Source of the DNA: Elmis aenea
Lineage: Eukaryota > Arthropoda > Insecta > Coleoptera > Elmidae
Reading direction: 5' to 3'
Assembly (NCBI GenBank): GCA_947652605.1
Contig: OX393576.1
Span: 11,186,575 to 11,250,574 of the forward strand
DNA length: 64,000 bases
Each line of letters starts with the position of its first letter. Positions within the stretch are counted from its first letter, which is position 1. Below the pieces are notes generated by a model that made no database searches, was not told where the DNA came from, and saw only the letters and a program-made list of their open reading frames with translations. This document shows positions 23,466-34,344 of this stretch, in pieces. A program made the position numbers and the translations under genes.

Positions 23466-24427
23466 TACAGGGCGATTGATTGGAACCGGGCATTAAAATT
23501 ATATGAAGAATGAAAGAGTATTGATCTGAAATTTTGGTTATGACCATAACGGCATATGATCTGTTTAACGAAAATATTTTCAAGATGGCGACACTTTCGG
23601 AAAAACCGGAAGTTGACGTCTAATTTCTTATTTCAAAGACAATGGTCTATTTTTTATTGCATTTTTGGATTTAGCACGTTATTTTAGAGGGACTTTTGAT
23701 AGCATTCCCTATACCTAAGTGCAGTCGTTTTTTAGATTTTTGGACTCTTTTGGAATTTTTTTGATTTTCATAGAGATGCAATATTATCTATCGCCGTTAG
23801 TTTTGAAGAGATTACGCTTAAATTGAGACTATGCATAGAAGAAACCTTTGAGTTAATACTGGAATTCTTGCAATCGATGCATTACTTACAGGGTGTCCAA
23901 AATTTAATTTTTTTGAAATACAACTTTAGACCACTAAAACTCGTTTTTTTCAAATACAATGCCTAATTTTTTTTCCATTTTCTAATGCAAAATTACATTC
24001 TGCATCAATCTGTATTAGCGTTTCCTATACCTATCTGCAACAATTTTCGAGTTATTAAGAATTTTTGATACAGTTAAAAGAAATTGTAACATTTTTAAAT
24101 AGTGTGAATTGGAAATATTAACAATTCCAATTTTAATAACTTAAGCTTAAGCATCACTATGAAATTTAAAAAAATTTCAAAAAAGTCCAAAAATCTAAAA
24201 AACGACTGCACTTAGGTATAGGGAATGCTATCAAAAGTACCTCTAAAATAACGTGCTACATCCAAAAATGCAATAAAAAACCCGGTATATCCGGAAGTGT
24301 CGCCATTTTGAAAATATTTTCATTAAACAAGTCATACGCCATTATGATCATAACCAAAGTTTGAGATTAATGCTCTTTTTCGTTCTTCATATACTTTTAA
24401 TGCCTGGTCCCAATCAATTACCTTGTA
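23466..24427. mobile_element. Family C element, copy 2 (internally deleted palindrome)
   Basis: Ends TACAGGGCGATTGATTGGAA and its inverse ending CCTTGTA, each next to TA. The left arm follows the 8645-10497 copy through AGTTGACGTCTA and the inner ACAGGGTGTCCAAAAT at about 23890, but the right arm lacks the inner mirrored end. The centre, including the transposase-bearing loop, has been deleted. Intron 3 of the SLC16-like gene. Confidence 0.75.
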
Positions 24428-24431
24428 TACA

Positions 24432-25166
24432 TACGAGGTATGGTCAATATATTCGTGCCATTTTTGAAATTCCCGCGCTACATTTGTCGGATTGATAAAC
24501 TTTTTTGTTCACCTGTTGATTAATCTGTCTTTGACGTTTGTCTTAATTGGCAGCCAAATTTGAATAATATTTTAGATTTGACAGTCAATTAAAGAAGTTG
24601 TGATGCTGTATATTCGGCGGTATTTTAATTTTTACAATGAGTGATCAAAGAATACGCATTAAATTTTGCGTGAAAAATGAAATCAAGTGCTTTAAAGTAG
24701 TGGAAATGTTGCAGATGTCATTTGGTGAATCGAGTATGAATGAACGAACAATTTACAAATGGTATAAACGCTTTCAAGATGGTCGTGAATCAGTTGAAGA
24801 TGACGATAGAGTTGGGAGACACAGAATTTTTCTGTCCAAAAATAGCACTGTATAATGATACCGCAACCACCCTATTCACCAGATTTGGCCCCATGTGACT
24901 TTTTCCTATTCCCAAAGATAAAAAAAAACAATGAAAAGAAAACGTTTTGCGACCATTGAAGAAATAAAAACAAAATCGCTAAAGGAGCTGAACGATATAC
25001 CAAAATCTGCATTTCAGAAGTGTTTTGAAGACTGGAATAAACGGTGGCATAAGTGCATTATATCCAATGGGGACTATTTTAAAGGGGACAATATAAAAAT
25101 CGACGAATAAATAAATATTGTTTTGGAAATTAAAGTTTTGCAAGAATATTCTGATCACATCTCGTA
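24432..25166 (+). mobile_element. Internally deleted mariner element
   Basis: Ends TACGAGGTATGGTCAATATA and, inverted, TACGAGATGTGATCAGAAT give terminal repeats of about 27 bp with mismatches, adjoining TA. Inside, an ATG at 24637 opens a mariner-type N-terminus (about 66 recognisable codons). The sequence then jumps to the C-terminal part (PPYSPDLAPCDFFLFPK) near 24862. About 0.5 kb of the usual 1.3-kb element is missing. It sits 4-5 bp from the end of the family C copy. Confidence 0.8.
24637..25110 (+). pseudogene. Mariner transposase remnant (N- and C-terminal parts)
   Basis: The first part reads IKFCVKNEIKCFKVVEML and NERTIYKWYKRFQDGRESV with EDDDRVGR, the paired helix-turn-helix DNA-binding region of mariner (SETMAR-type) transposases. 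The central catalytic region with its first two aspartates is deleted. The last part, from PPYSPDLAPCD through KSAFQKCFEDWNKRW to DYFKGDN and a stop near 25108, carries the third acidic-site motif (SPDLAPCD). A frameshift lies between the two. Non-functional. Confidence 0.8.
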
Positions 25167-26337
25167 TATTTTTCCTTAATTACCTGGCTGTATTTTTTCC
25201 GAGATATTGTCTCGATTTTTATAATTTAGTAAAAGAGGAAGGACTCTTAATATTAGATTATAGAGAAAAAAATAAACGAATTATGAAATTAATAAAAATT
25301 TAAAAATTAATCATCGTTTTAAGGAAACACAAGTAGAAAAAAATTACCTTGTGTTGCTTGTTCACCAATTTTATTAGTTTTTGGCAACAAAACAGTCACA
25401 TATTTTACATTTAAAAAAAGTCTGCCTTTATACAGTATGACTAAAAAAGGCGATGATGACGTTCCTACACTCTTTCATTTCGTCGTGGTTGATTAACGCC
25501 CTATTATTTTGCAATCAGCGTTGTTTAAAAACAAGAAAATAAAAAGGATGACCCACGGAATGTAGGTATTGTCATCATTTAGCGTAATTTATTATCTCCA
25601 TAGCCGGATTTACAGCTTTAAGGTGAATTAAAACTTTATTCACACGAACTGACGTTATAACTCTCGAAGCTTTTTTTTGTCATCATTAGACGTGAACAAG
25701 TGCAATAAATAACTTGGATAGCCACTGGCTGTTTATAGTGATAGTATTTTTGCATAATGTGGCTATTAACAACCAATAATATGTTCTTAAGATACGTTGA
25801 TTAATATAAATGATAATAAGCGTGTGATTGTGTCTGCTTCCTTCAACTAATTGGATATGTTAACATTGCTAGCATGGATAGAGGACATCTTAGTATTTAT
25901 GAAAATATGTCACATAATTTATGAGTTTTTTTCCTTTAAAATTTTAATGTTCAGGTGAATAAACCGATGTGCCGTAATCTACAGTTTGGTGTGGTCTATC
26001 ACCTATGGCGGTCGTTATCACAATGGAGTAACTGCAAGGTTATGAGGAGTTGATGAGACAAATGAAGAGAAATATGACATTTCCAAAGACATATAATTTT
26101 AAAGAGAATAGAAAAACGTTAAGATAAAAAATGCATTGTTCATTAAAATATTTACATAATTCGGAAGTATAAAGAAAACACTTTCTCTATTAAATTTAAT
26201 ATCTTGTCCTTCCTCTTTAATAGAATTCTTAAAATCAAAGAAATGTCTCGTGGAAACAAAAGTTCCTGGAATAATTCCCAGGATTTTTTAAAGTGGCGAG
26301 TTCCGGGAGTAAAAAAAACGGTCAAGACTCAAAACCC
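25167..26337. other. Intron 3 sequence, nothing recognised
   Basis: AT-rich, with no exon-like stretch and no transposon ends that I can pair. Confidence 0.4.
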
Positions 26338-26550
26338 TTAAACCCAAAAGTATGGCACAGAGGACTGATACAAACGTAATATTAACAAAACGCTTCCTAA
26401 GCAATACGTAGATATCTTAACATCACACATCTCTGACAGACTATAGAATAAAACAATAAGATGAATATTCCGACTTAAAGGGGATAAGAGCAGGCGTACC
26501 ACAGAGTAGCGTTTGTCCTTTATTTGTTTCATTGGGGACTAAATTACGAT
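26338..26550 (+). pseudogene. Jockey-type reverse transcriptase fragment
   Basis: In shifting frames the plus strand reads QYVDILTSHISDR, then DYRIKQ, a stop, DEYSDLKGIRAGVPQSSVC. This is the fourth-to-fifth block of Jockey-type RTs, where AGVPQGSVLGP is usual; here GS has become SS and LG has become C. No flanking RT blocks survive. A relic inside intron 3. Confidence 0.6.
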
Positions 26551-27591
26551 TCAAATTTGCCTAAAAGTGAAATATTTATTTACTGCTCTAAAATGCTTGC
26601 TTGTATTAAAAAAAGCTATCATGTCACGTTAATTATTGATTAATTTGCTATCTAATGTCATTTAGTTTGTTTAAATGGGTCATCTACAGGCGAATACAAA
26701 GCTTTCTTTAAGACGCGATGGACCAAATTTCCAAAAGCTGCAAAATCCATCATCTTAGCCTTGGTAATAAAAAACTCATTCTACATTAAATATTGACTTA
26801 CTAGCTATCCAACCCCATCTAGTTTGTTAAAATCTGACAATTACGAGTTAAGATACAGCCAAACTTCCAAATTAATGTAAAACCCATGCTCTATCTCTAA
26901 AAATAAACGAGATCCCAGTGGTCGGCCTCAAACTTGAATCAGCCTGTATTACCCGAAATCAACCTCGTAAATGTATTCCTTCACAAAATCTGAATAAGCT
27001 TTCCCGAGAAAATCCCACTTCCTTAATTTACCCTACGCCAATAAAACTCACTGCGTTTTATAGACTCCCCAGAATATGTACTAAGGTCCCATAAAACTAG
27101 TTCAGTGATCTTGATCAAGCTGTCGCGGCCAGTGCGGCAAACAGGATTAACTCCCATAAAAATCGACTCAAGAATTACTTAACTTTTAAACTCATTAAAC
27201 TGTTTAAGTGATCGTTTAATCCTCGCCCACTCTTTTATTCAGCAAGATTCTTCGAGTTACGCGAAGCGGTGCGCGAATTTATCAAATTAAAATTGTTCAA
27301 TGGCTTGTTCCTCTATGTTACTGTGTGTGGTGTTGCTTTTGTGGGTCGTTCATCATTTAGATTGCTTTTTGAAATATATTCTTTCCAGGAAAGGATTTAT
27401 TATTGCATCCATGCATCTATGAATTGTAAACTTTGGATAATTCATTGCGTATTACGTATTAGCACGTTAAAAACAGATTTAAGAGTTAACAGCTTTGATA
27501 TATTTGCTTAGATAATCAATGAGTTTAAATTTCATAACTGAATGATTAAATTTGAGAAATAAATTGAATAAAGTATTATAATTTATTGATA
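26551..27591. other. Intron 3 sequence with one solitary transposon end
   Basis: At 26889-26946 the minus strand reads ACAGGCTGATTCAAGTTTG followed by GGGATCTCGTTTATTTTTA, the same layout as the end at 33669. Otherwise nothing recognised; an 80-codon plus-strand ORF at 27269-27511 has no visible domain. Confidence 0.45.
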
Positions 27592-27713
27592 TACAGGGTG
27601 TCACGACGGACGCGTCGGAGTTTTATGGCAAAACGCTTTATATTTTCCAATTTCTGTCGCTGTTAAATTATGTAAGTCAATAAGGGCTACATTTTAAAAA
27701 TATTTTCAAACAT

Positions 27714-27773
27714 ACAGGGTGCTCCAAAAAAGAGTGGCATATCAGTTATACTTTTTCTTATGGAACACCCTGT
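27714..27773. mobile_element. 60-bp mini-element with TACAGGG ends (left arm)
   Basis: ACAGGGTGCTCC at one end and GGAACACCCTGT at the other, with about 36 bp between them. The same unit is present, inverted, in the other arm of the host palindrome at 29661-29722, so it was in place before the arms were duplicated. Confidence 0.6.
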
Positions 27774-28684
27774 ATATTTTTACATTTTTGAATTCCTCTT
27801 TAAACTTAATTTAAAAAATGTATAAGGTCATATGGGTCTAAAGTCAACCGTTCTCGTGAAAATCGCATTTTCATGAAAATTCAGTATTTTCAAAAATTTT
27901 TAACATTTTAAAACTTTGAGAAGTCTGAAGAAATTCGCTTGGAGATAAAATTGACAATAGATTATGTAACACTTTGCACCACCTACATTTTTAAAATATT
28001 ATACAGGGCGTTTTTTACGCTTGGTCAAACTTGTGAAACTTTAAACATCGATAACTCATTTTTATTAAATACAACCCCTTATATTTTTTTACACCGTCTT
28101 ATAAAAAATTTAATTCTCTTTCGACAACATTAATACTGTTTTATACCTAAAATTGATATTTTCCTAGATATCGCGATTTTATTGTTAATTATTAGGTCAA
28201 AGTAGTATTTTCGAGTAGGCTATGAAGGTAGACAGCGGTAATTTGAAACAATTGAAAGAAAGAACAAGAAAGGTTTAGTTTTATCTTTTGCCTACGAATT
28301 TTTGACATTTTTTTATAATGAAGAGCAATCTCACGTTTAAATCGAGATTTCTTAAAATTATTTATGCATTTATTTATTGGAACAGTATGATAAGATGATT
28401 ACTAAATCCTTTAAACCATTTTTTTCTATGTTTATAATACGACACTCTGTTCTACCAAAATGTCTTTGCTTAAATTCTGGTTCCACGCATTTTGCAAACA
28501 TTGTGTTTTATACAGTGTGCACAATGTTTAATATAAGTAAGTGTTTATGGTGTGTTAACTAAAATATAAATACAGAAAATATTTCAAATTGGGAACGTAG
28601 TAACTTTAATTGAACATTTATAAAAATATTTCTAGTGATAACTAAAATGTAATAATAATTCAAAAACAAAATTTAACAGCCGAT

Positions 28685-28805
28685 TACAATAAATGTTCAA
28701 CATGACGACCATCCTCTTGAATACACATTGTGATCCTCTTTTCAAGTGAACGCCTTACATTACGCAACATATTAGGAGTGATTGTCTCAAAAATTTTTGA
28801 ATTAT
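28685..28805 (-). pseudogene. C-terminal fragment of a DUF4817-type transposase in a palindrome loop
   Basis: The minus strand reads KIFETITPNMLRNVRRSLE then KRITMCIQEDGRHVEHLL and a stop. This is the typical final segment of DUF4817-type transposases, which end in a (H)FEHLL-like sequence. Nothing of the catalytic core is left; the flanking DNA is the mirrored arms. Confidence 0.6.
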
Positions 28806-29660
28806 TATTACATACATTTTAGTTATCACTGGAAATATTTTTATAAATGTACAATTAAAGTTACTACGGTCCCAATGTGAAATATTTTCCATAAACACTT
28901 ACCTTCATTAAACATTGTGCACACTGTATAAAACACAATGTTTGCAAAATGCGTGGAACCAGAAGTTAAGCAAAGACATTTTGGTAGAACCGAGAGTCGT
29001 ATCATACAAAAAAAATAGTTTATATGATTTACTAATCATCTTATCATACTGGTCCAATAAATAAATGCATAAATAATTGTAAGAAATCTCGATTTAAACG
29101 TGAGATTCCTCTTCACTATAAAAAAATGTTAAAAATGCGTAGGCAAAAGATAAAACTAAACCTTTCTTGTTTTTTTGTTCAATTGTTTCAAATTACCGCT
29201 GTCTACCTTCGTAGCCTGCTCGAAAATATTACATTGCCCTAATAATTAACAATAAAATCGCGATATCTCGGAAAATATCAATTTTAGGTATAAAACAGTT
29301 TTAATGTTTTCGAAAGAGAATTAAATTTTCTATAAGACGGTGTAAAAAAATATAAGGGGTTGTATTTAAAAAAAATGAGTTATCGATGTTTAAAGTTTCA
29401 CAAGTTTGACCAAGCGTAAAAAACGCCCTGTATAATATTTTAAAAATGTAGGTGGTGCAAAGTGTTACATAATCTATTGTCAATCTTATCTCCAAGCGAA
29501 TTTCTTCAGACTTCTCAAAGTTTTTAAATGTTGAAAATTTTTGAAAATACTGTATTTTCATGAAAATGCGATTTTCACGAGAACGGTTAACTTTAGACCC
29601 ATATGACCTTACACATTTTTTTAATTAAATTTAAAGAGGAATCCAAAAATGTAAAAATAT

Positions 29661-29722
29661 ACAGGGTGTTCCATAAGAAAAAGTATAACTTTGATATGTC
29701 ACTCTTTTTTGGAGCACCCTGT
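29661..29722. mobile_element. 62-bp mini-element with TACAGGG ends (right arm)
   Basis: Inverted counterpart of the unit at 27714-27773, with ACAGGGTGTTCC and GGAGCACCCTGT at its ends and two extra bases relative to the left copy. Confidence 0.6.
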
Positions 29723-29989
29723 ATGTTTAAAAATATTTTTAAAATGTAGCCCTTATTGACTTACATCATCTAACAGCGACAGAAATTGGAAAATATAAAG
29801 CGTTTCGCCATAAAACTCCGACGCGTCCGTCGTGACTCACCCTGTATATATTTTTTTAATAAACACCTATGGTGTTTGAGTTATTAATACTGGTCTAATA
29901 GGCCAACCATCATTTTTTTTCTAATAAATCTTAAAACGAAATACTTAAGAACTAGAGTCTCCATCCATTGGTCTTCTAGATTGTTCTGA

Positions 29990-30990
29990 CTACATTGTAA
30001 GCACTCTTACTCGTGCAATATGCTCTGCTTTTTACACAAAACACAGTGGTTGTCCAGCAGTTGAAAAACTTCTGCATTCTCATGATGGTAGAGTCTGGCT
30101 TCGTGTTTACCAGCAAATCTTTTAATTTCTTCCTTAACCATTGGTATACCAAGATCTCGATGAAGATCACTGTTGCGCACGTACCATGAAGCGTTTATCA
30201 AATTACGTAGCACTTTGTTTTGGAAAGTCTGGATAGATGTGATATTGCTGTCTTTGGTGCAACCCCAAAGTTGAATACCGGTTTCAGGACCTGTTTGTAT
30301 ATTATGGTGCCTGTCCACGTGAGAGTAAACTACTCTCGATAGCAGCGTCGCCAAGGATACAGCCCCTGAGAGTAACTCGCGATTGGCTGTATCCTTGGCG
30401 ACGCTGCTATCGAGAGTTGTTTACTCTCAGGTGGACAGGCACCATTAGGATCTTATTATAAATTGATAATTTGAAATATCTTCCAAGAATACTGTCTGTA
30501 TTATAGATTAAGTTCGGTTTTTTTCTTTTTAACATGTTCTTTCCATCGCAATTTTGGGTCAAGAGTCATGCCAAAATATTTCAATTGATTTTCACATAGC
30601 ACTATAGTCCGATTTATATTAAGTAGTAGTGGATCTGTTATTCTTTTATTTGTAAAATTGAAATTGGATGGACTTAAGCTCGTTAAGCTTAATTTTCCAT
30701 TGTTTGGTCCAGTTAAGCATTACGTTACTGGCTATTTGCAACTCTCTAGTGGATGTTTCCTGATCTTTGCCTACTGCACGTAGTACAGTGTTGTCTGCAA
30801 ATGTGGCTACAGAAACTTCTTCTAGTACTGGTATATCACTAGTGTATAGTTAGAAAAGTTGTACTCCAAATGTTTGGCCACTAAACAAAGTTATGTGTTC
30901 TTCTTCGACGATTGTTTCATCTGATGAACGAAATCCTGTTTGAGTTTGTTTAAATTGGCATGCAAGAAAAATAAGTCAAGTCTTCAATCT
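29990..30990 (-). pseudogene. Jockey-type non-LTR retrotransposon, 3' part of the RT
   Basis: The minus strand carries, in order, the RT active-site block VATFADNTVLRAVGKDQETS (about 30750-30815, normally FADD), LNWTKQW, LKYFGMTLDPKLRWKEHVKK (about 30525-30590), then after an inserted hairpin GIQLWGCTKDSNI, FQNKVLRNLINASWYVRNSD and LGIPMVKEEIKRFA to near 30000. These are the last blocks of a Jockey-clade reverse transcriptase. The second catalytic aspartate is Asn, and stops and the hairpin break the frame. The 3' end follows near 29990. Confidence 0.82.
30306..30443. repeat. Hairpin with 58-bp arms inside the Jockey relic
   Basis: GGTGCCTGTCCACGTGAGAG at 30306 is mirrored at 30424-30443, and the arms (30306-30363 and 30386-30443) match over 58 bp with about two differences. 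A 22-bp spacer separates them. It replaces the RT sequence normally found before GIQLWGC. It looks like a local inverted duplication rather than a typical MITE. Confidence 0.8.
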
Positions 30991-31560
30991 TTAATTTATG
31001 GGCATGGAACGGGTGACGTTTTCAAATAAATCAGACGGCGACCAAATTTATTACGCCCGTTGAAGAGCTGAAGATGGACATTTCTTTGCGTGAAAAAACC
31101 AATAAAAATTTTGTTCGAAGTAAGTATAAGCCACAAATATGTATAAAAAAATATTAAATATTTCGACCCTTCGCAACGGATAAATTAACGCAAAAAAGTC
31201 ATACTACAGCTGTCAGCCAGTCATTCAACGGGTGGTTTTAACATAAAATGAAATGCTTTGTCGAAGTTTTATGATCGCTGCGACAGCTAAAAGCCCGGAA
31301 TGCACTGTCGTTGAAGCGATTTTCCTGCTTGATCGAAAGCCAGCAGGAAGACAAAGAAGTGTGCCACAGGGTTTTAACGATACGACAACAAAAACCGACC
31401 ATAATTTATTTTCACGGCACAAAAACTTAACGAACGACTTGGAATATAATTATAACCCCGGGACAGTTTTTTGCAACACCAATTGATTAATTTTTTTGTA
31501 AAATTCGAAGTCGAAAATCGAAAAATTTCAGGATGTAATTAATTTAGCGAAAAGGAACAT
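30991..31560. other. Intron 3 sequence, nothing recognised
   Basis: Less AT-rich than its surroundings near 31200-31400, with overlapping short ORFs on both strands (31225-31422 minus, 31253-31486 plus). I recognise no domain in either. Confidence 0.4.
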
Positions 31561-32100
31561 ACAGGATGTCCTAAATTCAAGGTTCGACATGGATGTGTCA
31601 CTTATTTTAAGAGCTACGAAATCGATTCAATTGGGACAAAGTTTCAAACTTGCAAGTTTTATCAAAATTTGTAAGAGCTGTAAAATTGTTTTAGGCCATT
31701 TTTAAACAAACTAAAGGTAAAAATGCACTTATAAGGGTACCTTTAACATTACCAGAAAATATAAAGACCACTGCAAATTTTGCTATAACAAACTTCAAAG
31801 TCATGCTCTTGGAACTTTTTCAAAATTTTGAAGAGCTGAAAACATAGTTTCAGGACCTTTCTGAATAAATTAAAGGGAATATGCTTAAAGTGTATTTAAA
31901 ATTTTTGAAGAATATTAAGTTTGAAACTTTCGAAAAAATGCCAGAGTACACACTTGACATTTTTTTTAATGATTTTGAAAAGCCATAAAAAACCGTTTTA
32001 GGTCGTTTTTAAACAAATTGAAGGTCGAAATATATTGCTTAAGGTGTTTTGAACATTTCTAGAAATTGCAAAGACCATTGCAAAACCTTTTATTACTTTT
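31561..32100. repeat. Degenerate tandem units behind a solitary transposon end
   Basis: ACAGGATGTCCTAAATTCAA at 31561 resembles a TACAGGG end. Behind it a block of the form AGAGCTG...TTTTAGG...TTTTTAAACAAA recurs at about 31674, 31835 and 31979, i.e. steps of roughly 145-160 bp, with many differences. Old tandem repeat, possibly the internal part of an element. Confidence 0.45.
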
Positions 32101-32104
32101 TATA

Positions 32105-33278
32105 CAGGGTTGGGCAAAATTTGATTTTTAATAAAAAAATTAAAAAAATCACGAATTTTTGTTTTTTTTGTATTTTTATTAAGACACTTGCCTATTTTTC
32201 CTTTTTACAACTAATTTATTCTTTATTCACCCTACATTATATCAAAAAGTATCAACAAATGAAAAAGTTTTTTATTAAAAATTTCTTAGAAACTTTTATT
32301 CTTCATAAAAGTTGGTGGATGACCTAAAATTCATTTTAAGATGAATAAAATTTCATAAAAATTCATACGATACTAGATTTTAGCGATTTCAGAAATATTA
32401 CAAGAGCCTTATTTTAAGATTTACAAAAGAAACTTCATAGAGAAAGATTATTCAAATTTCAAAAATACGACCAAAGGTCGTTAAAATTTCAATTTTAATT
32501 TTTATAGTAATTTTAGCATCAAAATGCAAAAATGAAAAACTTTATTATTGGTTTCTCAAATAATTTTATTCTTGAAAAAAGTTGGCGCATGATCTAAAAC
32601 TACTTTTAAGTTAAAAAAAGTTCAGTATAAATTCATACAACACTAGATTTTAACGATTTTAGAAATATTCGAAAAGGGTAAAGTGCTCTCATGATAAAAA
32701 TTTAAAAAAAAGTTAAAAAAAGCTGTTTACAATTTAAAAATAGTATTAAATAAATTATCGTTTTCCTTGATTTTTTTAAAGCTCCTTAAATAAGAGCACA
32801 TTAATCTTGCTAATTGTTCTAAAATCGTTAAAAGCTAGTGTTGTATGAACTTTTATCGAGCTTTTTAAAACAATTAGCAAGATTAATCAACTTTTATCAG
32901 GAATAAAAATTTCTGAGAAATGGATTTAAAAAAAAAAACCTATTGTTGCAGACTTTTTGAATGAGGCTGTAGATCTTTTGACCCTAACATTAAAAATTAT
33001 TGTGAAAATTTACAAAGTAAATCTACCGGAATGCGTCTCTAACAAAAAATTCCTGTAGAGGCTTTATTTCTCTCTGACCTATAAGAAGCCAATAGGCAAT
33101 ATTTCCTGCGGTTGTTTCAGCGGGTGGAAGTAAAACGTGTATTTAATTTATGTGACGTTGAATCGTGAAAAAAAGTAAAGTTTGATTTAAGTAATTATTT
33201 TAATTTAAAAAGTCAGCTGACTTAAATCATTATTTAAATCGTGATTTAAATCAATTGATTTAAATCAGGCCAACCCTG
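32105..33278. mobile_element. DNA-transposon relic with CAGGGTTGG ends
   Basis: Left end CAGGGTTGGGCAAAATTTGA, right end (inverted) CAGGGTTGGCCTGATTTAAA, 1174 bp apart. The right end is followed inwards by several GATTTAAATCA-type units. No ORF with a recognisable transposase. No clear target duplication. Intron 3 of the SLC16-like gene. Confidence 0.55.
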
Positions 33279-34110
33279 GTATTTATTAATATTCTGAAAA
33301 TTGTGTTATCTGTTTTGCCGACAAACTTGGAATTTTCGCCAAGAACCTATTAACTACGCTTAGCTATCGAACTAGCATCCGGATGAAAAACAAAACGCTT
33401 TATAATAATGTTCATGACGCTCATATCTGATAGATAACTAGGAAGTTATGGGTAAACAAGCAAAACGTTGACATCCCTCCAAATAAATAAATATTTATCA
33501 GCTAAACCCGATAAAACTACAACGATTAAACATTAAAGACATTTGTTAGGTAACTTATTGTTTAAAATAAATCAAAATACCTTCATAAGATGTCAGTCAG
33601 TCAGATCTAAAGATCGTTACAAAAAGTTTTATTATTAGCATAATCTAAATATGTTCCAAAATTATTTACAGGCTGATTTAAATCTGAGGGCGACAATTGG
33701 AATCTCGCTTATTTTCACAGATAAAACGATGTTTAAAATTGGGAAAAATTTACTTTTCGTTTTATGGTTTTACTGTTTTATGTATCAAGTTTTTTGTAAG
33801 TAGGTACTTCCATACGCCAAATTTTTATTCTGCATTTGATGGTGTAAACATTTGAAATTTTTACAACTTGGCCCAATTTACATGAAAGAAGAATCATTTA
33901 ATTACAGCTATAGATCTTGAGTGATACAAATCTTTATAAACTTTTCTTTGATCATTGATTCCTAGATATTTTATGGGGGATATGCATCCCTTCCCAAGAC
34001 GACTTCTAATAAGTTTCTTTGGTGGCTTTTAAATTCTATTTTGACCTCAATATTCAAAACGCTTAGATCGGCATGTGTTCGCAATAGAGTTGTTTAAATT
34101 TGGAACTAAC
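33279..34110. other. End of intron 3, with one solitary transposon end
   Basis: At 33668-33715 the plus strand reads ACAGGCTGATTTAAATCTG and then GGAATCTCGCTTATTTTCAC, a TACAGGG-class end with the shared subterminal block. Nothing else recognised. Confidence 0.45.
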
Positions 34111-34279
34111 CTGAAAAATAGTTGATGAAATTGTGTGGCGAACGATGTGAACAGACACCCAAGAGCAGTTAATAGGCCACCCATGACGGCTGTGACTCTT
34201 GTGGATTTGCGGCGGCAGAACGCGATGGTGACAGGGGAAATGAGGAGGGCAACTCCAGTGGACATCGCTCCTAGCCATC
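34111..34279 (-). CDS. SLC16-like gene, exon 3 (TM2-TM3)
   Basis: Acceptor TTTTTTTTGCAG|GATGG and donor TTTTTCAG|GTTAGTT. The 169 nt encode WLGAMSTGVALLISPVTIAF (TM2), the cytoplasmic loop CRRKSTRVT and TM3 (VMGGLLTALGCLFTSFATQF). The W(I/L)GS(L/M)STG-like start of TM2 and the basic loop after it are classic for SLC16. Residues about 119-175. A fold-back element begins about 65 bp upstream of the acceptor. Confidence 0.92.
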
Positions 34280-34344
34280 CTGCAAAAAAAACAAAATTTA
34301 TAGGTTAGAAGTTTCGAAAAAGTATAAAATTTTATTGGTGTACA

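Larger units (their letters stand above)
27592..29846. mobile_element. Largest palindromic TACAGGG element, family D, 2.25 kb
   Basis: Ends TACAGGGTGTCACGACGGAC and its inverse, each flanked by TA. The arms of about 1 kb mirror each other closely: GACGCGTCGGAGTTTTATGG (27608) against its inverse (about 29811), and ACCGTTCTCGTGAAAATCGC near 27849 against its inverse near 29571. Both arms contain the same 60-62 bp mini-element (27714-27773 and 29661-29722). The loop, near 28690-28830, holds the end of a DUF4817-type transposase. Intron 3 of the SLC16-like gene. Confidence 0.85.

Noticed and set aside
27939..29561. Two nearly identical ORFs (64 and 86 codons) on opposite strands
   Set aside because: They are the mirrored arms of the 2.25-kb palindrome read in the same frame; no domain is recognisable.
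33225..33278. GATTTAAATCA units as a satellite
   Set aside because: Only a few units, and they form the inner part of the right end of the 32105-33278 element rather than an independent array.
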